From assembly GCA_025399215.1 (NCBI GenBank), contig MU621224.1:1-47155 (forward strand): a stretch of 47,155 nucleotides of DNA. The letters are read 5' to 3'. The notes beneath the pieces are model-generated. The model saw nothing but the letters and a program-made list of their open reading frames with translations, had not been told where the DNA came from and ran no database searches. Each line of letters starts with the position of its first letter. Position 1 is the stretch's first letter. The stretch is from Globomyces pollinis-pini (Eukaryota; Chytridiomycota; Chytridiomycetes; Rhizophydiales; Globomycetaceae). The position numbers and the translations under genes are program-made. This document shows positions 31,585 through 43,034 of the stretch, piece after piece.

Positions 31585-33789
31585 ATGTTGGTGTTTGTAA
31601 TTGAAAACACTGCTTCAATGGCAGCTCATATCAATAGATTACTATCTTCTTATATAGAACCACTTGTACAATCTATAGATGGTCCTCTCGGTTTAGTTCA
31701 ATTCTCAAAACAACAAGCTATCATTAAATTATCAACTCCAAAGAAACCACTCATCATGTTTGTCTTTACACTCCTTATTTTTATTTAGAGAAACAATCAA
31801 AAAAATGAAGATGGAAAATGGTTGTTGTAGTTATAATGCTTTGACGGAAGGTTTAGAAAAAGCAGTTCAAGTAAATCAACCATTCTCTTATAATTTAGTT
31901 ATTAAATAATATTCAAGGTCCAAAGCATATTGTTATTGTATCATCAACAAATGGAATTGGATTTCAATCTGTTGCTCTATCAATACAAGAAGTAAAATTG
32001 TATTGGTTAACATTAGAAATCTATTAATCTATCGGCTATTTTACCATTAAGAGGATTAAAGGAAATAGAAGAAGTTTGTAAAAATGTGTGTTATTCTATC
32101 TAATCTAATGTATAGACATCCATAAACGATGTTCTCTGTCAAACGGACTTTATATCTTTAAATGGATTGAACATCAATGCTATACAGAAACGAAAGGCTG
32201 AAAGTATTTTGACAGGTAATGATCCTCCATGATGAATATTAGAGTCGGAAAACAAAATATTTAAAATGACTGAAGAACCTGGTGCTTTAGTTGAAACTTC
32301 TGGGGAAGCAACTAATAAAACTGAAAATACAAAACAATCTCCTCCAATATCATCTGTTTCAGTATCAGGTTCAACTGTTACGCGACGTCGACAACCAGTA
32401 CGAAAAAAGTCTTCAGGACCAAAACCAAAACTAGAAAAGAAAGCGTCAGTTGAAGTTATCAAGGAAGAGCCCACAACGAAAGATACACCAATAGATCTTA
32501 CTTCACCCATTAAAACTGAGCCTCAACCTTTCGGAATACAAAATGCAGGGATTCAATTACTACAAAGTCAACAACAACAACTTGATGCATATAACATGCT
32601 TCTTAAATCACAAAATTCTACTCCTCAATCAAATGTTAATACCCCTCAATTAGGACTGAATTCAAATATTAATGGATCACAAAATCAAACCATGAACAAT
32701 TTCACACCGCAACAGCAACTGGCACTGCAACAACAATTAAATCGGAATGCAAACGATCCTAACTATGGACAATCCATTCTTCAAAAGGAACAAATGGCTC
32801 ATCAGCAATTGTACAATAAAGCTTAACTAATAGTTAGAATTGCTCAAAACAATGCCTCAGCTGGTCCTGCTACTCTTGGACAACAAAACCTTGCACAAAA
32901 TGCTGCAGTTCAACAGTTATTGGCTCAAAGAATGCAAATGAATAATCAATTCAATTTAAATCAAACCGGACAACGACCACCAGTGAATGGTGTTGGAAAT
33001 AATTTTTCAGGTAATGTCACTAGTTGGAGTGGTCAGATTGCATGGTCTGTTATGAACCCTACTTTAAGCCAAGCACAAAAATTGACAATATCTGTTCGTG
33101 GAACGCCAATCAGAAATCCCAATGTGGATGATTAGTAATTGAACAAATTTAATTATGTTTTTAGCCAATTTAATATTTGGCCAACGGAATTATTTATGGT
33201 TCAAAAGCTGTCTTTTCCAGATGAAGTGTTTCAGAAACTGGCAAATGTGACAAATATACCAATTGTATGAACCTAATAGATTTTAATCTATACAGGTACA
33301 ATTTTCTCAAATTGGTCAAAATACTGCATTTCAATCTCTGATTACCTCGTTGGCATCTCCAACCCAAACCTGGTACTTTCTTGTATATATTTATATGTTA
33401 GTGCAATATGCTCATTTCCTGGAACTGAATATGGAGTGCTCATTTGTCAAAGAAACGCCCAATTGTATGGATTTGGATTTGTCAAACCAGACTACCGATT
33501 AAAACAAATGGTGGAAGTACTCAGAAACAATGCCGGTAAATTCTATTTTATATGAATAGAAATATTAGGGATGACGAATGCTAATTTAGCAAAGAATATG
33601 GGTGCCAATATGAATGTGAATATGGTCAATATGAATCCAACAATGAATATGAATATGAATATGAACGCTCTTAATGGTGGAATGAATAATACAATGAATA
33701 TGATGAATCCTGGGTATAATCATCAACAACTTTTACAAATGATGGCCTTACAAAATCAACAAAATCAGCAATCCAATCAAAGAAAATAG
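31585..33789 (+). CDS. MED25: Mediator subunit MED25 (vWA plus PTOV/ACID domains)
   Basis: Co-activator subunit that links activators to RNA polymerase II. The N-terminus MLVFVIENTASMAAHINRLL, SSYIEPLVQSIDGPLGLVQF is the MED25 vWA start (human VVFVIEGTANLGPYF). The vWA continues YNALTEGLEKAVQLLNNIQG, PKHIVIVSSTNGIGFQSVAL and NLSAILPLRGLKEIEEVCK. A Gln/Asn-rich linker follows, then the ACID/PTOV barrel: VTSWSGQIAWSVMNPTL, FNIWPTELFMVQKLSFPDEV, NTAFQSLITSLASPTQTW, SFPGTEYGVLICQRNAQLYG and FGFVKPDYRLKQMVEVLRNN. The tail is a Met/Asn repeat (NMNPTMNMNMNMN) and Gln-rich, ending SNQRK at TAG. About 620 residues in 12 or so exons, introns about 25-31 nt. MED25 is not usually found in well-studied fungi. 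Confidence 0.85.
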
Positions 33790-33954
33790 TTGAATAAATA
33801 TATGGTTACTGAAATAGATCTAATTGAATGGTTTTGATCGACTGTATTTATTGTTATAGTTTTATAAAAATTGTCTGTTGTTTTAGCGTGTCGGTGTTTT
33901 CCACAGACTAAAGTCAAAACTGTTTATTTTATATCACTACCTGGTAGTATTTCA

Positions 33955-35536
33955 ATGAACCTTGAGAATTATCCATCAACTGATATTATATCTGGTAAGA
34001 ATGTTTACCTTTGTTATTAACCAAATTAGTTTGTTCTAGTTCATCAACCTTAAACACTTTTCCAGAAAAACAAGACTCTTTGATAGAAATTAAAAAAGAA
34101 TTTCAATCATGTTTGCCATCAACTTTAATTGATCTTTAGTGTTGGACCAGGCTTATTCAGTATTGGAATGTGCTATATGTCTTAATAGTTAATTTCACGT
34201 TAAACTGACTGTTAGTTTATTCTATACCAATTACAATACCATGTGGTCATAGTTATTGTTGTAAGAAATTCTAATTTTAAATCCTTCTCAAAGATAGGTG
34301 TATTTTGAAATGTTTTAGTCCACCAAATAGAGTTGAATCTGGTAAAACGTATTTCAATATTGAAAAATGTCCATGTAATATTGATGATTGATTTTAATTT
34401 CTTTAGTATGTCGAACTCCTATTCGATTGGATTTAACACCATCCCTTGGTCTGCGACAGATGGTTGAAGCAATTATACCAAAATTGGATGAGAAATTAGA
34501 AAAGGAATTTAGAACTCGTATTGAATTAGATGCTATTCATTTAAAGATTCATTCTCAATGTATTCGATTAGGAGCTCAGTAACTTTAGTTTTAAACACTC
34601 ATTTTTTTATATAGTTGTGGAAATCAAACTTGTTTACGACCTAAAGTTACATCTAATGTCGATACCAATTCTTCTCCTCCAGCAACAGGAAATGATATTG
34701 GTGATCGTCCAAGGGAAGAAGTTGCACCAGAGAGTACTACTCCAACCGAAGATACATCTTTAAATAATAATCCAACAACCACTGAACAAGATAATGAATC
34801 ACCTAGCGTTCCAGAGATTAATATGCCATCTAATCCATCTGTTGATTTACCCGAAACAGAAAATGCAAATTCATCAAATATGTTGTCTGAACAAGAAATT
34901 CAAAATTCTGATCAGTTAAACTCATCTCCTCCAAGAAATTCAACGTTTGATTTAGACTTCAACTCAAATGATCATCCAAATATTGATGAACATGATCAAA
35001 CAGAATTCACAAGACAGGATTCATCCCAAACATCTACATCCGATACTGTTTTACCAGAACTGGACGATTTAGAAACGTTAAGTAATAGATTTTCACAACT
35101 TTCAATTGTTTCAAATAATGTTTTAAATGAATTTGAATCTATTCGTGAAAGATATGGTTTAAACTCTACAATACCAACACCTGAATCAAACATTAACATT
35201 AGTGAATCACTTTATCAAACTATTCAAAAACATAACAGTAGAGTATTGGATTTTAATCAATTTGTACAGAATCTTCAACAAACTCGTGATAGATATCAAT
35301 TACCAATGCTTAATTTACTTCCTCTCGTACCATCACATCCAAATGAATTTATTCAAAATTCAAACAATTCGTCTCTTCAAAGTTCTTCAGAGGTTACAGG
35401 AGTTAATGGAAATGAAATCAACAATAATGATGATCGTAATATTCCACAATTAGACTCTCATAGCGTGTCTCCGATACGTCGTAGAAACGCCTTGGTGAGA
35501 CATGCAAGTAACAATCAAGCTTCGTCAACCTTGTAA
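33955..35536 (+). CDS. RING-finger (C3HC4) protein, likely E3 ubiquitin ligase
   Basis: Splicing seven short exons gives a clean RING: ECAICLNIYSIPITIPCGHS, YCYRCILKCF and, after a spacer, KCPLCRTPIRLDLTPSLGLR, i.e. C-x2-C ... C-x-H-x2-C-x2-C ... C-x2-C. The N-terminus (MNLENYPSTDIISV, SLIEIKKEFQSLLDQAYSVL) is a short helix. After the RING comes a helical part (LEKEFRTRIELDAIHLKIHS) and a long Ser/Asn/Asp-rich disordered tail, ending RHASNNQASSTL at TAA 35534-35536. The order helix-RING-LRQMVE is reminiscent of LON/TRAF-adjacent RING proteins, but no further domain is visible. About 465 residues. RING proteins of this type usually bind E2 enzymes; substrate unknown. Confidence 0.8.
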
Positions 35537-35625
35537 TGAAAAAAATACAGTCAAAAACTCCAATATAGTTTTTAAACTTGATTTTCTCTTTTGTAAATCT
35601 ATTTATATTACAAGTGAACAAACAT

Positions 35626-36278
35626 TTATACAGTAGTTGCAGAGTAATCAGGAGGTTTATCAACATTATACTCTGGTAAATCTTCAACATCAATAATGAC
35701 CACATCCGATATCGCTTCACTATACACAATTGGTGGATCTGGAATTATAAAATCCAAATACTAAAGATTAGTTGATTTAAAATTACAAATAAGACGCGTG
35801 TATCGTATTTAATTGTTTCTTGGATTTCAGCTGCTCTAAATACAAACTTGATTTCTTTAGATTCATATTTTTTGGAAACTTGTTTACAATATTCTGTTCC
35901 AGATTTAAGAATATTTGATTTATAATGTTCAATATAACACCGATTGGAAAAGGCAATTGAAAATATAATGAAAAACATTACAGATACTGCCCAGTTAATT
36001 GGTGTATCTTGAATTAAGAATGGAGATACAAATATGAGAAGAAATGCAAGTATAATTGTTGTTGACAATAAAACTTTGAAGAATTTTAGTGTCTTTGAAC
36101 TAGCTGTAAAAGGAGATATAGCATTGTTCAAGTTATTGACGATATCATTATATTCTTCATTCGAAAGCTAATGTTAATGAATTTGTATTACATATTCTTC
36201 CATGACCAAACAATAATCGGTAGTAAATTTTATAGTCAGATCCTCCAATTCTGGGGCATTTAGTTGTTGTAAAATCAT
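35626..36278 (-). CDS. Two-span membrane protein with PPxY tail, copy A
   Basis: No family recognised. Three exons: MILQQLNAPELEDLTIKFTT, DYCLVMEEY; then SNEEYNDIVNNLNNAISPFT and two adjacent hydrophobic spans (about residues 62-79 VLLSTTIILAFLLIFVSP and 89-108 WAVSVMFFIIFSIAFS); then a cytosolic-looking helical region (EYCKQVSKKYESKEIKFVFR); and a last exon YLDFIIPDPPIVYSEAISDV, VEDLPEYNVDKPPDYSATTV. The tail has LPEY and PPDY; PPxY motifs bind WW domains such as those of Rsp5/Nedd4 ubiquitin ligases. About 200 residues, TAA at 35626-35628. Copy B, 1.6 kb away, shares structure, introns and tail. Confidence 0.7.
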
Positions 36279-37231
36279 GAGTCAAGAATTATTGACGAGG
36301 GCTTAAATAGTTTACTGATCACCTTGAAACCATGTGAGGTGGTCATGATTTTTGATGGTATGAGATCATAATTGAAAGTGACATCTTCAAAAATGGTGGA
36401 TTTTGTAGCCTTTGAGTCTATTGAGTTTCTTTGCCATTTATTGTTCACTACCTTTTCTCGGTTCTCTGATAACGTTGTTCTAACTTTATTAAAAACACGA
36501 AAAACTACTATCGTTTGTCGTACAAATTGATCCAGTACTAAACTGGAGCCAAATCATTGATACTCACACATGGTTTGTTCTATTCAAGATCATATCATGT
36601 ATTTACATGAATTTGGAAATGGTATTAATGATAAGTTCATGTATATCTGGAGCAATTTAGGTAACTCATTCCGATCCAACATTGACTGATGAGTCAAATT
36701 CAAATGTATGTTGTCATTTAATTTATCTTGTGAGTGACACAGAAAGCTTGATGGTTACAAGATAATAATGCATAATGTTGATCTCTTTCAAGGGTCAAAT
36801 GTCAACTGTCTCAGTATTGTTTATAAAAAGATGATCACTCATCTAGAGATATCTGTTTGTGCAGCTCGGTTGAAAGGGTTCCGAGTAACCCGTCAAAGTC
36901 ACAACAATGTCCAATGGGTTCCGCTCTTCAAGTTCAACTTTTTGGGACAGAGTAATGGTCGTTACTTGACCATTTTGACGTTTGTTGCCTCCGTCACTTT
37001 GACAAAAAAAAGAGATCCACACAATTCAACACTCCACATACATGATTGTACATGGTGTATGATATATCTCTTAGACATCATATTTGTCGCTACAAATCAG
37101 TCGTAGAGTGATGCAACGACAGACAGACACTACAATATTTACTTAACCAAAACAATCACTAAATTAAGTTGAATAATCAATAAGTATTTCTTCTTTGTAA
37201 ATCTACTTATATATTACAAATGCACATTCAA
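36279..37231. other. Spacer between tandem copies A and B
   Basis: About 950 bases with no convincing gene. The first 270-350 bases upstream of copy A parallel the region upstream of copy B. At 36552-36575, TGATACTCACACATGGTTTG resembles 38176 onward (TATACTCACACCTGGTTTGT), the 3' end of the TRS120 gene, at the same distance (about 275 bases) from each copy's start. It therefore looks like a decayed fragment of the TRS120 end carried by the duplication. A 112-codon plus-strand frame at 36768-37106 has no recognisable features. Confidence 0.5.
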
Positions 37232-37885
37232 TCATGCGTTGGCGGTATGGTATTCAGGAGGTTTATCAACATTATACTCTGGTAAATCTTCAACATCAAC
37301 AGTGACTGAATCCGACACATCTTCGCTGTACACAATTGGTGGATCTGGAATTATAAAATCCAAATACTAAAGATTAACCGCTTTTAAAATTACAAAGAGT
37401 ATTCGAGTATCGAATTTCATTGCTTCTTCCATATCAGCTAATTTGAATACAAACTTGATTTCTTTAGCTTCATATTTTTTGGAAAGTTCGTTACAATAAG
37501 AGATTCCGGATTTAAGAATGTTTGATTTGTAATATTCAATATAACACCGAACGGAAAAGACAATTGTAAACATAACAATAAACATGATGAATACAACAAC
37601 ATTAACTGGTGTATCGTGTAATATAAAAGGAGATGCCAGGATGAGGAGGAATGCCATTAAAGCAGTTGCAAACAACGATATTTTGAAGAATTTAAATATC
37701 TTTGGGCTAGCTATAAAAGGAGATATGGTATCGTTCAAGTTATTTACAATATCAGTATATTCTTCATTGGAAAGCTAATGTTAATGAATTTGTATTACAT
37801 ATTCTTCCATGACCAAGCAATAATCCGAGGCAAATTTTATAGTCAGATCCTCCAATTCTGGTGCATTTAGTTCTTGTAAAATCAT
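37232..37885 (-). CDS. Two-span membrane protein with PPxY tail, copy B
   Basis: Tandem paralog of copy A. MILQELNAPELEDLTIKFAS, DYCLVMEEY; SNEEYTDIVNNLNDTISPFI; hydrophobic spans around SLFATALMAFLLILASPFIL and VVVFIMFIVMFTIVFS; RCYIEYYKSNILKSGISYCN; and the tail YLDFIIPDPPIVYSEDVSDS, VEDLPEYNVDKPPEYHTANA, ending TGA 37232-37234. The same two introns are at the same places, so the duplication is at DNA level. The PPxY tail is conserved (PPEY here, PPDY in A) while the end differs, suggesting selection on the motif. Divergence is greatest in the membrane spans and the last residues. It lies 277 bases downstream of the TRS120 stop. Confidence 0.7.
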
Positions 37886-38162
37886 ATAAGAATATTGCAG
37901 ATGGAATAATTAAAAATGTAGTTTCCAAAACAGTGCTACTTAATGTGATATCATGTGAATAGGGTCCTGAATGTATTATGTTTATGATGTCATTTTTTCT
38001 AAAGCATTTCAAATACTGTAGAAGTGAGTAGAATGATTTGGAATGTTTTTATTGATCACTCACTTTGTCCAGTATAAATTGAGTTCAGTCTCTTTGTACC
38101 ATTCGATATCGAAAACATGGAAAAATATCAATTTTGTGGAACCAAGAATATATTTCAATTAC

Positions 38163-41100
38163 TTACGCTACAACAGATATACTCACACCTGGTTTGTACC
38201 AATGAATTCTGTCTACTTCATCCAAAATCACGTCTGGTGCTTCATACTTGCTTTTCTTCTGTATAACTTTCTTGGGATGTATATGTTCCACGTGTGCGAG
38301 CAGTTTTACATCGCCAAATGCAGTGAACAGAAATGACATCTCAACCGTTGTTGACGTTCCGGGCTCCAATTTCGTTAATATTCTTGATAGGCTTCCAATT
38401 GGCACGACCTGATGAACGGACGTCTGAGGAATAGGACCAACACTTGTGTCTTTGGCAGGACAAACTCTGAATATTAGCCTAACAGACACGTCTGATCGGT
38501 GTTAAAGCTCCAAGTATGGTTTACCTTGATTGTTGGTTATAGTCCATTTCAGTTTTACAGGATGATAAGCCATACTTTGATATCTATTAGGACCCAATTC
38601 TGTTATCAAGTTTGAATCGGAAAATTCCGCTTTGATGTCTATATTTCCACTTTTAAGTACCGCCAGCATTCTGGGATTTAACTTCAAAGATCGTAATGGC
38701 AAAAACCCTTTTCTTCCTTTAGACTAGAGATTATAAAATGAAAACCATACACATAACCAACTGACCACCAGGCGACCCCTTGTTTGCAACCCTCCAATTA
38801 ATGCCTCTCGGTACCAAAACAAAGCACGTTGAAGACCTTCAGGAAGTGATTGATCCACTTTAGTTACTACAAATTGTTTTCCTGCTGCTGTGGGTATAGG
38901 TTTTTGAACATCATGTTTCAAGATAAATATTCGTTTGATTGGTAATATAATTCTATCCATTAAATAATATAAAACACCTCTGAGTCACTCCTGCATGAAT
39001 TAGAGTACTTGAAGATGATGTAGGGGTATTAGATTCATCATCTAAATTTAGAATGAGTAAAAATACCATCATAGATATCAAACTTCAACTTGAAAGGCTC
39101 ATCCCATTGGTTTCGAATATCAAAGGTAAACATAAAAATGTTTGAATGATCTTCAATCTCTGGTATGTTTGTAGTCAATCTGGTATCCATTAACATTTCT
39201 TCCACTGAAATTGATCTATCTGCCAATGTTAAGTTGATAGACTCTGCAGTGTCATTGGCCAGGGTGTGATATAATGTGTCTGGATTTCGAAAAGATAAGG
39301 AATTAACAACAGTCAATAAAAATTGAATTGACAAATCTCGTGTATAAAAATCTCCATTGCTGGTCTCCGTGACATTTCCATAGCTTAATTGCAACGTTCC
39401 TCCCGTACTACAAATTATTAAATCAGGTGTCAACAAACCAATTATTTTTTCCATAGACTCCAATTAAAATCTTTAATGATCCACCTGGTGGTATGTTCAC
39501 ATCTTTCCGGAAAGGTTCCAATTGCCCTATTTTAGTCATCTTCGAAATCAATCCAACATTATTTTGGAGCTCATGGGAAAATCCTTCTTCAATTTCCGAA
39601 ATTGGGTAAAACGCAGAAATGTTTTTCTCATACACATCAGATTCGTATGGCGAAGAATATACTCCATCGATAGACATTGTATCTTGAAACTGCAAGAACA
39701 GATAATTGATAGGTATAACTCCAATATTTCGAATTGTGACTATTATAGCCGTTTTTTCACCCTCAAATAAAGTGAGTGCTTGATGGGACCCTAAGCTGGT
39801 TTCCATCAATTCGAGAGAGGGTTGGGGTAATATAACTGTCACGGGAATGAACCATTGAGGTATTCTAATCGTCAAACTTATGGGTTCTTACGGTGCAGGC
39901 GGAGGACGAGGTTTATCATCCATAAAGTTTAGTGGTTTCTTTCCGAAACGAACCATATCTGTTTGCTTTGCATATTTGCCATTCTTGTCAAAGTTTTTGC
40001 TACCCAAGTACTGCTGCAATGGATAGATAGTTTGTTCAATGCATCCACCTAGCATTCGTAACTCAACACCTAACATTTGAAAAATCCCAGGCTCCAGTGG
40101 AATAAAGGATAATCTCACAATGTGTGACCTGGTTTCAGCTGGAATATTTGTAGCTATAGATATTGCTCTAAAAGAAACGTTGGTCCCACTAATGTAAGAA
40201 TATATGAAATACGTGATGGATAGCGATTGAATATCAAGATCAAACAAAAATGGATTTGCAATTGTAACGTCAACATGAACCATTTCATTTGTGGCACACT
40301 TGGTAATTAGAATATATAAAGTTACTAAGATTTCTTTCTTTTCATTTGACTGCTTTTTGGCAAATGGACTGTACAAAAAAGTATCTTTATCCTTTGTCTT
40401 TGACTGTTTTGGTTGGTGAAGTGTGACTTGATTCCTTGCGATGGGACTATAAATTAAGATATTGTTTAACTTACCTCACTAGCTCCATTTTTCTAAGAAA
40501 GGGAATCCCTAAAGATATGTTTGGTGCACCTTTAATAATTGAAAAGATTGAAGAATGATTGAGCGGTCTTGATGATAGATTCTGCTTTCTATGATACATT
40601 GCTACCCTTTGGAACAGCTCCGAAAACAATTGCTGATCTTTACGAGTCAAATACCAATAGAATTTTCGAAGCATTTGCCCAGCAAAATATATTGAGTTCA
40701 CATGGTCTAAAGTTAGACTGAACTTTATCTAACCTTGTTCGTATTGCGCAATAACCAGTGCCTCCTTTAATACAGCAACCTGTAATTGCGGGTTTCCATA
40801 GGACAGTTTAACTATCGGTTTAAATGAAGGTGCAGCTAGTGAAAACTGTGACCCTTTATTTATAATCACAGGTTCTAAATCACTCGAAAATTCATGCACC
40901 CATAAGTCATAATTATCATCAGCAACTAGAGTCAGAAACAATAAACAAAATACCAGACATTTCACCACCAAATTCCAACATTCGCAAAGCAGCTCGCATA
41001 CAAACGACAGCTCCACTATCTATGATAAATTCTTTCGATTTTTTTGAATTTGGATATTTCAGATGAAACTGGTAAGCAGTGATACCAGCCAGCCGGAGAT

Positions 41101-42775
41101 AAAAAGCATGTTTCCGATGAAGTTTGAGCTGACCACATATAGTTGCAAGACTTGATAGTGTCCAAATCTGATCGGGGTAGGTCAAATAATTTGAACCTGA
41201 AAGCCAAGCACGGGTCATCCAAGTCATTATATCAACTCGAGTCACCCCAACTCCGTTCTGTAGAATCGCTTTATCAGGTTGCATCATTAATGGTTGAGGA
41301 ATCAGTGTTGCAGTTGTTCCAGCTGCCTGAACTGCCACACCTTGCAACGCAGCAGAATTAGAATTAGCCATACGAGACGCTAGTTCGGCTCCGTAACCTT
41401 TAACTTCATTGGACCAAGCAACACCTGCGCCATTAACAAAAGTTCCTTCAAAATCAGCCAAATGTAAAAGAGATAAAAATTGACATATTTTGACCGAAGC
41501 TGCTATTTGAAAAATAGGATAAAATCCAACTATTCCAAATGCGTAGCTCTTATCATATAAATGAACAATTTCACGATATCGATCGGGCATTTCACAAATT
41601 AAAGTATATAACTCTTCAGACTTTTTAGACAATTTGATAATATCTTCTGATGAGGGAAGCGGTTGTGGGTTATCATCTTCATTACCAGTTGAATTCTACC
41701 AAATTAGGAGGTTTAAAATTACCAAGGCTTTGAATGTATATGACATTAACTGAGTAGTGAGGATGCCTTCTAACGCCGATGCAGACCATTGGTGATCGCT
41801 ATTTGCTCTAGTTCCCTCTAGTGCTGCCGTGTAACTCTCGATCGCTAAATCTAAGCGACCTGCTAAAAGATATAGGTCACCCAATAATTTCTGCAGTCTG
41901 GAAGGAGTTCTTCGTTTAGTTTTATCGACATTCAATAAAGATGTCATAAATCCTGGTGCATTAGACGTTGCAGATTGTGGAGTGTCGAGAGTAGCACCTT
42001 GTGAATCCGTTCTAGTAACAGGAGTTCCACTCAATGTTGGAGTTGATATGCTATTATTCATATCATTAATATCCTGTTGGGAAAAATTGGGAGATATAAT
42101 AATTGGACCTTGTATCATTGTTTTTCGTTCAATTGTTCCAGCCTGTAGTTAGCTCACTCTTATCAAACCAATGATCCAAAAGTTAGAAATATATCTTGAG
42201 TAAAGTCACTAATCATGGTCTTCAAGTAGAAGTGAGTATCCCCAACATTTGGAATCATGATGATTCCTTTTATATCATCTCGCTGATCGTCCTTTGGTTC
42301 AAAAGCAAAACATCTTTGAGCTATTGCAGTAGGATACTAAATGATTTAAACATGGGTTGAACTACCCTTTGAGAAATCTTCTGAAATTGGGCATAACCTT
42401 CCTGCAAATTTGGAATTTGTTTACAATTTATGATTCCTATAATCTGGAAGGATTAATTTTGATGGCAATATATACCTAATGATTAGCTATCATGGTTGAT
42501 AGTACTCCAAATATTTGTTTTGATAATTCCAATTCTTCCCAAGACTGATGCTCTCGATTGTAATCAGTAACAAAATCATAGTGAATTAGTCCTTTATGTT
42601 GAATTTGTGCTAGGAATTTGGCAGTTTTTGAATCTGGGGTTTGTTCTTCCAACGAAACGCAATTGCAAGAAGCAATCAAATTGTAATATTTTAGAAAACT
42701 TTCTTTTCTCTGAGGATAAATGGGAACAACTAAAATCTTGATTCTAGCACCCTGAAGCAGAGGTGAGGGTGTCAT
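38163..42775 (-). CDS. TRS120: TRAPPII subunit TRS120/TRAPPC9
   Basis: Subunit of the TRAPPII complex, the exchange factor for Golgi/endosomal Rab11/Ypt31 GTPases. From ATG 42773-42775: MTPSPLLQGARIKILVVPIY, the Trs120 N-terminus, then SLEEQTPDSKTAKFLAQIQH, LIHYDFVTDYNREHQSWEEL and ELSKQIFGVLSTMIANH. A low-complexity insert follows (NSISTPTLSGTPVTRTDSQG), then RLQKLLGDLYLLAGRLDLAI and ESYTAALEGTRANSDHQWSA, LEGIL, a helical repeat zone, and a C-terminal beta-rich half (VTIRIPQWFIPVTVILPQPS; NNQGKPYLEL) ending KPGVSISVVA at 38163. About 1,350-1,400 residues in 14 or so exons, near the family's usual 1,150-1,300. Introns are 25-60 nt. A few junctions around 42120-42480 are approximate. Confidence 0.9.
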
Positions 42776-43034
42776 GATTCGTTGAACTTTATGAAAAAAA
42801 TACACTTGAGTTTGCTGCTAAAGTACAATGAAACTGACAGTATATTGTATTGCATGATAGATCAATAGAGTGGAAGGTTTAATGAATGAGCGCGATATCC
42901 ATTCAGTTCACGTTTAAATACTTTGAGGAGTAATTTACTTTTGAATCATCAAATTAACCTTGGATTCAACCAAATTCTAATTAAAATTTATTGATTTAAA
43001 CGAGATAACTAGAACTTGGATCAAAAATTACTAT

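Noticed and set aside
36768..37106. 112-codon frame as a gene between copies A and B
   Set aside because: No recognisable motif, no clear splice context, and lies in duplicated decaying DNA.
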